Shown here: one piece after another, positions 51,162 to 60,716 of the stretch | Position numbering within the stretch: position 1 is the first letter of the stretch | Layout: every line of letters begins with the position of its first letter | Source of the DNA: JAXGXT01 sp040772665 | Lineage (GTDB): Bacteria > Bacillota > Clostridia > Lachnospirales > Anaerotignaceae | Assembly (NCBI GenBank): GCA_040772665.1 | Contig: JAXGXT010000002.1 | Location: 62,001-126,000 of the forward strand | Length of the DNA stretch: 64,000 nucleotides | Direction of reading: 5' to 3' | Program-made: the position numbers and the translations under genes | The notes under the pieces: model-generated | Told to the model about the DNA's origin: nothing | The model's database searches: none | Seen by the model: only the letters and a program-made list of their open reading frames with translations

Positions 51162-52229
51162 TTATTTGTTAGCTGCGATAACTTCCTCAACACGTGCATA
51201 GATGTCAGGTGATACTTTACCAGCACCGTCTGCGATGTATGTGTCATAAACTGACTTTGTAGCTTCCTGGAAGAGAGCTTTATCAGGGCTGTTAGCAATC
51301 ATGCCTCTGCCTTCAAGAGCTGTAAGTCCTTCTTTTGTCTGGATATCAATTTGTTCTCTTTCGTAAGGAGCAGCTTCTTGAGCAGCTTCTTTTACGATTG
51401 CCTGATATTCAGCAGGAAGAGCATCAAAGTAGTCTTTTGAAATAAATACAGGTGTTGGGCTGTAAAGGTGACCTGTTAATGAAATATATTTCTGAACTTC
51501 GTCAAACTTATTTGTTTCGATGATTGGAACAGGGTTTTCCTGAGCATCGATTGTTCCCTGCTGTAAAGCTGTGAAAACTTCACCCATAGCCATAGGTGTA
51601 GGGTCAGCTCCCATTATAGAGAAAGCAGCCATATGCATCTGGTTTTCCATTGTTCTAATTTTCATGCCTTTAAGGTCTTCAGGTTTTTCAATTGATTTTT
51701 TGTTGTTTGTTACGTTTCTGAAGCCGTTTTCAAACCAAGCAAGACCAACAAGACCCTGAGCTTCAACAGAAGCAAGGATTTCAGAACCAACTTCGCTGTC
51801 GCAAACTGCACGAGCGATTTCTGTTGTTTCAAAAAGGAAAGGAAGGTCAAATACTAAGAACATATCTGTGAAGCCTGAAAGAGGAGCTGTAGATACACAT
51901 GTCATCTGAACAGAACCTAACTGAAGACCTTCAATAAGGTCACGTTCGCTACCAAGCTGTGAGTTTCCGAAAACGTCAAGTGTTAAAGCACCGCCTGATT
52001 TTTCGCTAAGAAGCTCAGCAATTTTGTTCATACCTAAAACGTATGGATGTGAATCAGGTGTTGATGTACCTGCAATCATTTTGTATTCTTCGCCTGCAGG
52101 AGCCTCTGTTTGTGGAGTGTCTCCACCTGGAGCAGGAGCCGGAGCCGGTTCTGCTTTCTTGCCGCATCCTGCGAATACAGATGCACACATTATTGTTGCC
52201 AATGTAAGTGCTAATACTTTTTTCTTCAT
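51162..52229 (-). CDS. dctP: TRAP transporter substrate-binding lipoprotein (DctP family)
   Basis: It binds an organic acid outside the cell for a TRAP transporter. It has 355 residues with a lipoprotein signal (MKKKVLALTLATIMCASVFAGCGKK, lipobox FAGC) and a Pro/Ala/Gly-rich linker. The DctP core includes SELGSERDLIEGLQLGSVQM-like and LKGMKIRTMENQMHMAAFSIMGADPTPMAMGEVFTALQQGTIDAQENP blocks; that Arg is the carboxylate-binding residue. No DctQ or DctM membrane gene is in the window: a terminator follows it directly and no gene lies between it and deoB. Promoter at 52366-52394. Confidence 0.93.
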   Translation of the reverse strand: MKKKVLALTLATIMCASVFAGCGKKAEPAPAPAPGGDTPQTEAPAGEEYKMIAGTSTPDSHPYVLGMNKIAELLSEKSGGALTLDVFGNSQLGSERDLIEGLQLGSVQMTCVSTAPLSGFTDMFLVFDLPFLFETTEIARAVCDSEVGSEILASVEAQGLVGLAWFENGFRNVTNNKKSIEKPEDLKGMKIRTMENQMHMAAFSIMGADPTPMAMGEVFTALQQGTIDAQENPVPIIETNKFDEVQKYISLTGHLYSPTPVFISKDYFDALPAEYQAIVKEAAQEAAPYEREQIDIQTKEGLTALEGRGMIANSPDKALFQEATKSVYDTYIADGAGKVSPDIYARVEEVIAANK

Positions 52230-52365
52230 AAATGTTATCCTCCTTATTAGATAAGCTTAAAAATAAGAGCAAATAAAACTTCCAAGCGTACTTCATATGA
52301 GGGACAGGTAAAACCTGTATGAAAGAAACTTGGCAGAAATTGCCCTTTATTCCCTTGCATTAGTA

Positions 52366-52394
52366 AACATAGCATATAAGTGAAATATAGTCAA
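52366..52394 (-). promoter_or_regulatory. Sigma-A promoter of dctP
   Basis: On the minus strand TTGACT (52394-52389), a 17-bp spacer and TATGTT (52371-52366). Confidence 0.65.
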
Positions 52395-52851
52395 GAAGTT
52401 TAAGATTTTTGTTAGCTTCTTAACTATTACAAGCTATTAGTGCACAACTTATAAAAACTAATATGGCTTTAATAAAATTAAAAGAAGTAATTTACAAAAA
52501 AACATTTATTCATTAATAATATTGATGAATATACTGTTGATTTCAGACAAAATTATGTTTTAAAAAACTAAGTATCCGATAGCCTTAAACATGATATAAA
52601 TCTGCGTTGGTGCAAGATGTACAAAAGAAAAAGGGATTGAATAATAAAAAATAAGCTTATTATATAAAATAAAATTAAGACACCAGAAGGTTATTTATGT
52701 GACATCTCTATTTGAAAAGCATAAATAATACATGGAAAGAAGCTTATGCTTAGGCTCATTAAAAACTGCATATCCAAATGGTTTTCAGCGGAAGCTTTTG
52801 TTTTGTATTTATGAAAATAAATAGATTTGTCAAAGCTTAAGCTTTTAATAC

Positions 52852-52893
52852 AAAAAAGCAGATTTAAGTATTTTTCACTTAATCCGCTTTTTT
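52852..52893 (-). terminator. Terminator of deoB
   Basis: Near-perfect stem AAAAAAGCGGATTAAGT/ACTTAAATCTGCTTTTTT on the minus strand, directly after deoB. Confidence 0.85.
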
Positions 52894-52897
52894 ATAA

Positions 52898-54076
52898 CTA
52901 TTTTTTTATATCCTTTAAAAAGCTTTCGCCTTCAATATCAGCTTCTAAATCAAGGAAATCGGCAACAGTTTTGCCAAGGTCTGCAAAGGTTTTTCTTATT
53001 CCTAAGTTTACTCCTTCTTTAATTGGCTTTCCGTATACCAAAAGAGGAACATATTCCCTTGAATGGTCTGTGCTTGATGTTGTAGGGTCGCAGCCGTGGT
53101 CTGCAGAAATAAACATAACGTCTTCATCTTTCATTGCTGAAAGAATTTCAGGCAGTCTTTCATCAAATTCTTCAAGTGCCTTTGCATAGCCTAAAACATC
53201 GTTTCTGTGTCCATAAAGCATATCAAAATCCACAAGGTTTACAAAAATTATTCCCTCTGAAACCTCATCCATAAACTTTAATGCCGCATTAATGCCGTCA
53301 TTGTTATTTGTTGCATGAAGGGAGTGGGTAATTCCGTAATTTTGGAATATATCATCTATTTTCCCAACAGCGGCAACTATCATGCCTTTTTCTTTTGCAT
53401 AGTCAAGCACCGTTTTTGATGTGGGGGGCAAAGAAAAATCTCTTCTGTTTTCTGTTCTTGTATAATTGCCGGATGTTCCTGTAAAGGGACGGGCAATAAC
53501 CCTTGCCACTTTGTATTCACCTGTTAAGATTTCCCTTGCTTTTTCGCAAAGCTTGTAAAGGTGCTTAACAGGCATAACATCTTCATGGGCGGCGATTTGA
53601 AACACGCTGTCGGCAGAGGTGTAGATTATAGGGTATCCGCTTTTTACATGTTCATCACCCAAAATGTTTATAATTTCTGTTCCCGAAAATGCTAAATTTC
53701 CTAAAAAACCAAGCCCTGTTTCAGCCTCAAGCCTGCCTATAACCTCAGGTGGGAATCCGTTTTCAGTAAATGTTGGGAAAGGAGTTTTTGTTATTATTCC
53801 GGCAAGCTCCCAATGCCCTGTTGTTGTATCTTTGCCGACGGAACTTTCAGCCATTTTGCCAAAGCTTCCCTTTGGAAAATCTGTTTTTCCGAGAATGTGA
53901 ATTTCTTCCCCGTCAATATTGCCAAGACCTAAAGAACAAAGATTTTTAAGACTTAGATGAGGATATGCTTTTTTAATGTTTACAAGGGTGTTGCTGCCTT
54001 CGTCGCCGTAGTTTGCAGCATCAGGCATTTCTCCTATTCCGACACTGTCTAAGACTATAATAATAGCTCTTTTCAT
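52898..54076 (-). CDS. deoB: Phosphopentomutase
   Basis: It interconverts (deoxy)ribose 1- and 5-phosphate in nucleoside breakdown. It has 392 residues of the alkaline phosphatase superfamily: IVLDSVGIGEMPDA at the N-terminus (metal Asp), GKDTTTGHWELAG with the phosphorylated threonine, and FISADHGCDPTT with metal ligands near the end. It overlaps the upstream pdp gene by 4 nt, consistent with a nucleoside salvage operon. Confidence 0.96.
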   Translation of the reverse strand: MKRAIIIVLDSVGIGEMPDAANYGDEGSNTLVNIKKAYPHLSLKNLCSLGLGNIDGEEIHILGKTDFPKGSFGKMAESSVGKDTTTGHWELAGIITKTPFPTFTENGFPPEVIGRLEAETGLGFLGNLAFSGTEIINILGDEHVKSGYPIIYTSADSVFQIAAHEDVMPVKHLYKLCEKAREILTGEYKVARVIARPFTGTSGNYTRTENRRDFSLPPTSKTVLDYAKEKGMIVAAVGKIDDIFQNYGITHSLHATNNNDGINAALKFMDEVSEGIIFVNLVDFDMLYGHRNDVLGYAKALEEFDERLPEILSAMKDEDVMFISADHGCDPTTSSTDHSREYVPLLVYGKPIKEGVNLGIRKTFADLGKTVADFLDLEADIEGESFLKDIKK

Positions 54077-55389
54077 AGTTTGCCTCCTTCTATTATATCT
54101 AAAATAAGCTTTTGTTTTTTCGGCCTTTCCTCTGAAATTTCAATTGCCTTTTCAAGTAAATCACAGGCTGTTCGGCACTTTGTTTCACAGTCTGCAAACA
54201 CAGTTGCAAGAACTTGTTCTTTTTTTATATATTCTCCTAAGCGCACATTCATTATTATGCCTGCCCCTAAATCTATCTCATCGTTTTTAAAACGTCTTCC
54301 CGCTCCTGTTTCCACAGACGCTTTGCCTATAACAGATGTATCCATTGAATATATATAACCTTCTTTTTTAGCTGTTACAACCATTTTATGGTTTGAAGAT
54401 TTAAAAAGTGAATAATCTTCCGTTACATAAGGGTTACCATCTTGTTGAATTATTAGTTCTTTTAATTTTTCAAGACCTTTTCCGTTTTCTATATTTTCTG
54501 AAAGAAGTTTATAGCCTTCTTCAAAGGATGTAACTCTTTCGGCATTAATAAGCATGTAAGCTCCGAGGGTTAGTGAGGCTTCAAGCAGCTCGCCTTTATG
54601 ATTTCCTTTTAAAACTTCAATTGCTTCAATAACTTCCAAAGCGTTTCCTATATATTTTCCCAAAGGCTGTTCCATGCTTGTTATAACGGCAGTAACACGT
54701 TTGTTTACAGCACTGCCAATGGCAACCATTTTGTGTGCCAGTTTTTTTGCTTGGCTTAAGTCTTTCATAAAAGCTCCGCTTCCGCATTTAACATCCAAAA
54801 CTATTGCATCTGCGCCTGCGGCAATTTTTTTGCTCATTACACTGCTTACAATAAAAGGAAGGCTGTCCACCGTTCCCGTTACATCACGCAAAGAATAAAG
54901 TTTTTTATCTGCGGGGGTAAGGGAATCGCTTTGGCTCATTATTACAATTCCGCTTTTTTTGGCAAACTCTATGGCTTTTTCTTTAGATATGTTTACGTTA
55001 AAACCGGGTATTGCTTCAAGTTTATCAAGCGTTCCTCCTGAAAAACCAAGCCCTCGTCCGCTCATTTTAAAAACAGGAACTCCTGTTGAGGCAACCAAAG
55101 GGGCAAGTATAAGAGTTGTGGTATCGGCAACGCCGCCTGTTGAATGCTTGTCTGCTTTTTTTCCGTGAATTTCACAAAGGTTATAAGTTTCTCCTGAATT
55201 TGTCATGGACTTAGTAAGAAAAACTGTTTCATCTTCATCCAGACCTTTTAAAAACATGGCCATAAGCATGGCTGAAATTTGATAGTCTGCAATGCTTTCA
55301 TCAACTGTTCCTTTAATGAAAAAGTCTATTTCCTCGAAAGAAAGTTTGCCGCCATCTCTTTTTTTAATTATTAAATCAACTATATTTAT
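54073..55389 (-). CDS. pdp: Pyrimidine-nucleoside phosphorylase, apparent ATA start
   Basis: It splits uridine, thymidine and deoxyuridine into base and (deoxy)ribose 1-phosphate, which DeoB then uses. It has 438 residues: NIVDLIIKKRDGGKLSFEEIDFFIKG, KHSTGGVADTTTLILAPLVAS (phosphate binding), KMSGRGLGFSGGTLDKLE and SDSLTPADKKLYSLRDVTGTVDS. The ribosome-binding site AAGGAGGTG ends at 55396 and homology starts at the ATA codon at 55387-55389, 6 nt later. The only nearby conventional start, GTG at 55396-55398, lies inside the ribosome-binding site. The next in-frame ATG is about 40 residues into the protein. Confidence 0.9.
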   Translation of the reverse strand: MNIVDLIIKKRDGGKLSFEEIDFFIKGTVDESIADYQISAMLMAMFLKGLDEDETVFLTKSMTNSGETYNLCEIHGKKADKHSTGGVADTTTLILAPLVASTGVPVFKMSGRGLGFSGGTLDKLEAIPGFNVNISKEKAIEFAKKSGIVIMSQSDSLTPADKKLYSLRDVTGTVDSLPFIVSSVMSKKIAAGADAIVLDVKCGSGAFMKDLSQAKKLAHKMVAIGSAVNKRVTAVITSMEQPLGKYIGNALEVIEAIEVLKGNHKGELLEASLTLGAYMLINAERVTSFEEGYKLLSENIENGKGLEKLKELIIQQDGNPYVTEDYSLFKSSNHKMVVTAKKEGYIYSMDTSVIGKASVETGAGRRFKNDEIDLGAGIIMNVRLGEYIKKEQVLATVFADCETKCRTACDLLEKAIEISEERPKKQKLILDIIEGGKL

Positions 55390-55575
55390 GGTAAGCACCT
55401 CCTTAAAGCTTTATATGTGGCTAAAATATAGACAAAGCCAAAACCTAAAGCTTGCATGAACATTATATTTTCACTTGTTTTACAGCAGTTGCTTTATAAA
55501 TTATAACTCTCTTTTCATATTTTGTGAACATAAATAATACTATATAGTAGCATGTACAAAAGGGGGAAGAAAAAT

Positions 55576-56397
55576 ATGATGTTAATAAAGGTTGTTAAAG
55601 TTAACAAAAAGGCTGTGGTTTTAACAGCTGTAATTATTCTTATGTTATTAATTGCCATTGCTTGGAGTGTGGGAAAAATAATGGGAAGCAAAGAAAAAAT
55701 CACTGAAAGCATAGGCAGTTTTTCTTTTGAAGATGATGTTGAAATAGATAAAGACCTTTTTAACGAGGAGCAATTGGAAAGGATTGATGTTAGTGTTAGT
55801 GTTAAAAACCCCCAGCCTACAGTTCTTATAACCCATACCCATATAAGCGAGGCTTATGCCGACGGAAAAACAGTTGAGGATGCGGGCAAGGAGCTTGCAA
55901 GGCTTTTTGCCGAGGTTTACGGAGTGTCTGTTGTTCATGATGTAAGCATATATGATAAGGTTGATGGGCAAATTGCTCTTGAGGGTGCGTATGAGAGGAT
56001 GGAAAAGAATGTTTTAGACATACTTGAAAAATATCCCACAATAGAGGTTATAATTGATTTGCACAGGGATGCGGCATTAGAAAGAGAGGTTGTTATTTGT
56101 AAAATCAATGGCAAGGATATGGCACCTTTAATGCTTGTTAACGGTGTGTGTTCAAAAGGAGATAATAAAAACCCTTATCTAAAGGAGAATTTGGCTTTAA
56201 GCCTAAGAATGTTTAAAGAGTCGAAAAAAGACTATGACGGACTTTTCAGAAAAAATTATATTAAACCTTACAGATATTCAACCCATATGAAACCATGTTC
56301 TGTTTTGGTTGAGGTTGGATATGAAACAAACACTTTTGCAGAAGTTGAAAACTCCCTTGCTCCTCTTGCCCATACTTTTATTAAAGCTATTGAGTAG
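55576..56397 (+). CDS. spoIIP: Stage II sporulation protein P
   Basis: This peptidoglycan amidase/endopeptidase drives engulfment with SpoIID and SpoIIM. It has 273 residues: an N-terminal membrane segment (about 15-35), then ITHTHISEAYADG, KVDGQIALEGAYERMEKNV and VIIDLHRDAALE, the SpoIIP metal and active-site region, and CSVLVEVGYETNTFAEVENS. The ATG at 55576 follows AGGGGG; the ATG at 55552 is poorly placed. It is shorter than Bacillus SpoIIP, as is common in Clostridia. The lepA promoter overlaps its 3' end. Confidence 0.9.
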   Translation: MMLIKVVKVNKKAVVLTAVIILMLLIAIAWSVGKIMGSKEKITESIGSFSFEDDVEIDKDLFNEEQLERIDVSVSVKNPQPTVLITHTHISEAYADGKTVEDAGKELARLFAEVYGVSVVHDVSIYDKVDGQIALEGAYERMEKNVLDILEKYPTIEVIIDLHRDAALEREVVICKINGKDMAPLMLVNGVCSKGDNKNPYLKENLALSLRMFKESKKDYDGLFRKNYIKPYRYSTHMKPCSVLVEVGYETNTFAEVENSLAPLAHTFIKAIE

Positions 56398-56418
56398 AAA
56401 AGGAAAGTGTGGTAAAAT
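56390..56418 (+). promoter_or_regulatory. Promoter of lepA
   Basis: TTGAGT (56390-56395), 17 bp, TAAAAT (56413-56418), with TGG directly before the -10. The -35 overlaps the spoIIP stop codon. Confidence 0.65.
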
Positions 56419-56523
56419 AACACATTAATGTTATTATGGCATAAATTGCGTTATTTTTGCCGTTTAAAGCTAAGGAGGAGGCTTCTTTTTTTCCTTGCTT
56501 TAATAAACAAAGGAGGAAATTTA

Positions 56524-58338
56524 ATGTCTTTATCCAGACAGGAAAAAATCAGGAATTTTTGTATAATTGCCCATATAGATCATGGAAAAAGCACTCTTGC
56601 AGACAGACTTATTCAAAAAACAGGACTTCTGACTGAAAGGGAAATGCAGGAGCAAATTTTAGACAATATGGATTTGGAAAGAGAAAGAGGCATAACAATT
56701 AAAGCACAGGCAGTTCGGCTTATTTATAAGGCCAATGACGGAGAAGAATATGTTTTTAATCTTATTGATACTCCCGGACATGTGGATTTCAACTATGAAG
56801 TTTCAAGAAGTCTCGCTGCGTGTGAGGGGGCTGTGCTTGTTGTTGATGCGGCACAGGGAATTGAGGCGCAAACCCTTGCAAATGTTTATTTGGCAATTGA
56901 TAACGATTTGGAAATCATGCCTGTTGTAAACAAAATTGACCTTCCAAGTGCAAACCCTGAAATGGTTATTAAGGAAATAGAAGATATAATTGGCATACCT
57001 GCCGAAGATGCACCTCTTATTTCCGCAAAAAACGGAATTAATATTGAAAAGGTTCTTGAAAAAATTGTTACGGCTGTTCCTGCGCCCCAAGGTGACGAAA
57101 ACGCACCTTTAAAAGCTCTTGTTTTTGATTCGGTTTATGACCCGTATAAGGGTGTAATTGTTATTATGAGAGTTATTGACGGAAGCATAAAAAAAGGCAC
57201 AAAAGTAAAAATGATTGCAACGGAAAAAGAATTTGATGTTGTTGAAGTAGGATTTTTTGGGCCGGGAAGATTTATACAATGTGACGAGCTTAAATCGGGG
57301 GATGTTGGATACTTTACCGCAAGCATTAAAAATGTTGCAGACACCCATGTGGGAGATACTGTTACAGATGCAAACAATCCGACTTTAACCCCTTTATCAG
57401 GCTATAAAAAAGTTAACCCAATGGTTTACTGCGGAATTTTTCCCGCAGATGGTGCAAAATACGGAGATTTAAGGGAAGCACTTGAAAAACTTCAGCTTAA
57501 TGATGCTTCGTTGTTTTTTGAGCCTGAAACATCTGTTGCTCTTGGGTTTGGTTTTCGCTGCGGATTTTTAGGGCTTCTTCATTTGGAAATTGTTCAAGAA
57601 AGGCTTGAAAGAGAATTTAACCTTGACCTTGTTACAACTGCCCCAAGTGTTATTTATAAAGTTTATCTTACAGACGGAACAGACTTTGAAATAAGCAACC
57701 CTTCAAACATGCCTGACCCTGCAAGAATTTTAAAAATGGAAGAGCCTATCGTTAAAGCTGAAATAATACTTCCAAAAGACTATATAGGAACCATAATGGA
57801 GCTTTGCCAGCAAAGGCGTGGAGAGTATATAAGCATGGAATACCTTGACGACACAAGGGCACAGCTTGTTTATCACATTCCTCTTAACGAAATTATTTAT
57901 GATTTCTTTGATGTTTTAAAAAGCAGAAGCCGAGGCTATGCATCCTTTGATTACAGCCTTTTAGGCTATAAAGAGTCTGAGCTTGTTAAGCTTGATATAC
58001 TTGTTAACAGAGAAATGGTTGATGCTCTTTCTTTTATTGTGCATAAGGAATCCGCAGTGGAACGAGGAAGAAAAATCTGTGAAAAACTTAAAAAAGAAAT
58101 TCCCAGACATTTGTTTGAAATTCCCATTCAGGCAAGTATCGGAAGCAAAATTGTTGCAAGAACAACAGTAAATGCCATGAGAAAAGACGTTCTTGCAAAA
58201 TGCTATGGCGGAGATATAAGCCGTAAGAGAAAGCTTCTTGAAAAACAAAAAGAGGGTAAAAAACGTATGCGTCAAATTGGCAGCGTAGAAGTGCCTCAGG
58301 CGGCATTTATGAGTGTTTTAAAGCTGGAGGAAGAATAA
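56524..58338 (+). CDS. lepA: Elongation factor 4 (LepA)
   Basis: This is a translational GTPase that acts on stalled or mistranslocated ribosomes. It has 604 residues: G1 AHIDHGKSTLADRL, G2 RGITIKA, G3 DTPGHVDF, G4 NKID, and the LepA-specific C-terminal domain (SRKRKLLEKQKEGKKRMRQIGSVEVPQAAFMSVL). The ATG at 56524 has AAAGGAGG upstream; an ATG at 56428 would add an unrelated tail. hemW follows after 4 nt. Confidence 0.97.
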   Translation: MSLSRQEKIRNFCIIAHIDHGKSTLADRLIQKTGLLTEREMQEQILDNMDLERERGITIKAQAVRLIYKANDGEEYVFNLIDTPGHVDFNYEVSRSLAACEGAVLVVDAAQGIEAQTLANVYLAIDNDLEIMPVVNKIDLPSANPEMVIKEIEDIIGIPAEDAPLISAKNGINIEKVLEKIVTAVPAPQGDENAPLKALVFDSVYDPYKGVIVIMRVIDGSIKKGTKVKMIATEKEFDVVEVGFFGPGRFIQCDELKSGDVGYFTASIKNVADTHVGDTVTDANNPTLTPLSGYKKVNPMVYCGIFPADGAKYGDLREALEKLQLNDASLFFEPETSVALGFGFRCGFLGLLHLEIVQERLEREFNLDLVTTAPSVIYKVYLTDGTDFEISNPSNMPDPARILKMEEPIVKAEIILPKDYIGTIMELCQQRRGEYISMEYLDDTRAQLVYHIPLNEIIYDFFDVLKSRSRGYASFDYSLLGYKESELVKLDILVNREMVDALSFIVHKESAVERGRKICEKLKKEIPRHLFEIPIQASIGSKIVARTTVNAMRKDVLAKCYGGDISRKRKLLEKQKEGKKRMRQIGSVEVPQAAFMSVLKLEEE

Positions 58339-58342
58339 ACAA

Positions 58343-59479
58343 ATGGATGAGAAAGGTTTATACATTCATATACCTTTTTGTAAGAAAAAATGTCTTTATT
58401 GTGATTTTCCGTCCTTTTCAGGATGTGAGGGTATATATGAAGATTATATAAGCAGCTTGTTAAAGGAAATGGAAGAAACCGCAAAGAAATATTCTCATAT
58501 GAAGTTTTCCACGATTTTTGTTGGAGGGGGAACACCTACGGTTTTGCCGCCGATGCTTTTAGGTAAGGTTTTAGACATGGCTTTAAACAAGTTTAGCCTT
58601 GAAAACAATGCCGAAATTACAGTTGAAGTCAACCCGGCAACAGTTGACAGTCAATATTTTAAAGAACTTAGTCAAATGGAAGTCAACAGATTAAGTTTTG
58701 GAGTTCAGGCATGTCAAGAAAAGCTTCTTAAAACTCTTGGAAGGATACACAGCTATGAAGATTTTGTTAAAAACTTTCACGAAGCAAGAAATATGGGGTT
58801 TAAAAACATAAGCTGTGACATTATGTTTGCTCTTCCCAATCAAAGCCTTATTGACTGGGAAGAAACTCTTGACAAGATTACGAGGCTAAACCCTGAGCAT
58901 ATTTCTGCCTACAGCCTTATAGTTGAAGAGGGAACACCTTTTAAAACCATGTTTGACAGGGGAGATTTTAAACTTACAGATGAAACTCTTGATAGACAGA
59001 TGTATTATCTTGCCAAAGAATTTTTAAAAGATAAAGGTTATAACCCATATGAAATAAGTAATTTTGCTAAAAAAGGTTTTGAAAGCAAACATAACATAAT
59101 ATACTGGAAAACAGGAGAGTATATTGGTGTTGGCCTTGGCTCTCATTCATATGTAAACAAAGAAAGATTTCATAACACATATGACATGCAGGAATATATT
59201 CTTGCAAAAGGAAATATATCAAAGCTGCGTCAAAACAGAGAATTGCTTTCTGAAAGAGAGAGAATTGAAGAATTTATGTTTATGGGTCTTAGAATGGAGG
59301 AAGGAATAAGCAAGCTTGATTTTGAAAAAAGATTCGGCAAAAGCTTATTTGACATATATAAAGAAGAAATTAATCTTCTTTTTGAACAAAGGCTTATAAA
59401 TATAAGAGAAGACAGAGTGTTTCTTACGGAAAAAGGAATTGATTTAAGCAATTTTGTGTTTGAAAAGTTTATAATATGA
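58343..59479 (+). CDS. hemW: HemW, radical SAM heme chaperone-like protein
   Basis: It has 378 residues of the HemN/HemW group: YIHIPFCKKKCLYCDF holds the CxxxCxxC cluster motif, followed by TIFVGGGTPTVL, EITVEVNPATV and RLSFGVQACQEKLLKTLGRIHS. It has the HemW-type Cys-rich start and lacks the N-terminal extension of true coproporphyrinogen dehydrogenase (HemN), so heme trafficking rather than synthesis is likely. lepA-hemW-hrcA is the conserved order. Confidence 0.94.
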   Translation: MDEKGLYIHIPFCKKKCLYCDFPSFSGCEGIYEDYISSLLKEMEETAKKYSHMKFSTIFVGGGTPTVLPPMLLGKVLDMALNKFSLENNAEITVEVNPATVDSQYFKELSQMEVNRLSFGVQACQEKLLKTLGRIHSYEDFVKNFHEARNMGFKNISCDIMFALPNQSLIDWEETLDKITRLNPEHISAYSLIVEEGTPFKTMFDRGDFKLTDETLDRQMYYLAKEFLKDKGYNPYEISNFAKKGFESKHNIIYWKTGEYIGVGLGSHSYVNKERFHNTYDMQEYILAKGNISKLRQNRELLSERERIEEFMFMGLRMEEGISKLDFEKRFGKSLFDIYKEEINLLFEQRLINIREDRVFLTEKGIDLSNFVFEKFII

Positions 59480-59549
59480 CACAGGCTTATTTATAGTAAT
59501 ATTTAGAAACTTTTTTGGAATATTTAAGAAATAAAAATCATTTTAGCAC

Positions 59550-59578
59550 TTGACAGATTAAGTGTCTGGTGCTATTTT
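59550..59578 (+). promoter_or_regulatory. Promoter of the hrcA-grpE-dnaK operon
   Basis: TTGACA (59550-59555), 17 bp, then TATTTT (59573-59578); the -10 is weak, and TATTAT one or two bases later is an alternative. It sits directly upstream of the CIRCE operator. Confidence 0.65.
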
Positions 59579-59590
59579 ATTATATAGACA

Positions 59591-59617
59591 TTAGCACTCA
59601 AAGTGAATGAGTGCTAA
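59591..59617 (+). promoter_or_regulatory. CIRCE operator
   Basis: The perfect inverted repeat TTAGCACTC-N9-GAGTGCTAA is the HrcA repressor binding site, just before hrcA. Heat shock relieves repression by titrating the chaperones that fold HrcA. Confidence 0.97.
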
Positions 59618-59643
59618 CAAGAAAAAAGAACGGAGGTTGTGTT

Positions 59644-60699
59644 ATGGCATTAAATGATAGAAAAATTAAAATTTTGCAGGCAATCATACATGACTATATT
59701 GCAACCGCCGAACCTGTGGGAAGCAGAACAATAGCAAAAAAATATGATTTTGGCTTAAGTTCCGCCACCATAAGAAATGAAATGAGCGACCTTGAAGAAA
59801 TGGGTTTTATAATTCAGCCTCATGCCTCAGCAGGGAGAATACCATCTGATATGGGGTATAGGCTTTATGTTGACAGCCTTATGCAGCAACGAGAGCTTGT
59901 GGATAACGAAAAGTTTGTTTTGCAAAGCATAGTTGAGGCAAATGTGAATCAAATTGAATATCTCATGGAAGAAACAGCAAGAATACTTTCTGCCGCAACA
60001 AACTATACAACAATTATTTCAGAGCCTGTTTCAAAAAATAAAAATATTAAAAAAATACAAGTTATTTCCCTTGATGAAAAAACAATTATGGTTATTGTTA
60101 TTTCAGACGGAAATATAGTAAAAAATCATATTTCAAGAGTTGAATATCTTCCTGAAGAAAAAGAACTTTTTGATATATCTTGTGCAATAAGTGAAATGCT
60201 TGAAGGCGAGCTTATGGAAAGCATTAATGAAAAGGTTATAGAAAAACTTTATGAAGATTTTTCAGGATACCATGAAATTGTGGAGCTTGTGCTTAAAGCA
60301 ATTGAAAAAACGGCAAAAGAAAGTGAAAATTTACAGTTTCACTTAAGCGGAGCAAAAAACATTCTCACATTTCCCGAATTTAGTGATGTTCAAAAAGCAA
60401 AGACACTTATTCAAACTTTGGAGGAAAAAGAAATTTTACAAGGGCTTTTATCAGCCAGACCGGAACAAGCAGGAGATATTCAAATTTATATAGGCAATGA
60501 AACGGGAATAGATGAAATGAAAGATTGCAGCGTTATAACAAAAAATTATAAATTCGCTGATAACATACAAGGAAGTATTGCCATATTAGGCCCTACAAGA
60601 ATGAACTATTCACAAGTTGTGTCGGTGCTAAACGGCATGGTTAAAAATATAGAGGATGTTGTTGCAAGAATTAATAGTGAAAAAAATAATGATTCATAG
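59644..60699 (+). CDS. hrcA: Heat-inducible transcription repressor HrcA
   Basis: It binds CIRCE and represses chaperone genes. It has 351 residues: an N-terminal winged helix with RKIKILQAIIHDYIATAEPVGSRTIAKKYDFGLSSATIRNEMSDLEEMGFI and QPHASAGRIPSDMGYRLYVD, then GAF-like and dimerisation parts. The ATG at 59644 has CGGAGG upstream and matches the family start; a start at 59611 would fall inside CIRCE. Confidence 0.96.
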   Translation: MALNDRKIKILQAIIHDYIATAEPVGSRTIAKKYDFGLSSATIRNEMSDLEEMGFIIQPHASAGRIPSDMGYRLYVDSLMQQRELVDNEKFVLQSIVEANVNQIEYLMEETARILSAATNYTTIISEPVSKNKNIKKIQVISLDEKTIMVIVISDGNIVKNHISRVEYLPEEKELFDISCAISEMLEGELMESINEKVIEKLYEDFSGYHEIVELVLKAIEKTAKESENLQFHLSGAKNILTFPEFSDVQKAKTLIQTLEEKEILQGLLSARPEQAGDIQIYIGNETGIDEMKDCSVITKNYKFADNIQGSIAILGPTRMNYSQVVSVLNGMVKNIEDVVARINSEKNNDS

Positions 60700-60716
60700 A
60701 AAAGAGGATTTGCAAA

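Larger units (their letters stand above)
52230..52897. other. Intergenic region between dctP and deoB
   Basis: The gap is 668 bp. It holds the dctP leader of about 130 nt, with hairpin ACAGGTTTTACCTGT on the minus strand, the dctP promoter, and the deoB terminator at 52852-52893. Between 52400 and 52850 I see only AT-rich DNA with no ORF supported by a ribosome-binding site. Confidence 0.7.

Noticed and set aside
52400..52850. Possible small genes between dctP and deoB
   Set aside because: Frames are short, AT-rich and lack ribosome-binding sites on both strands.
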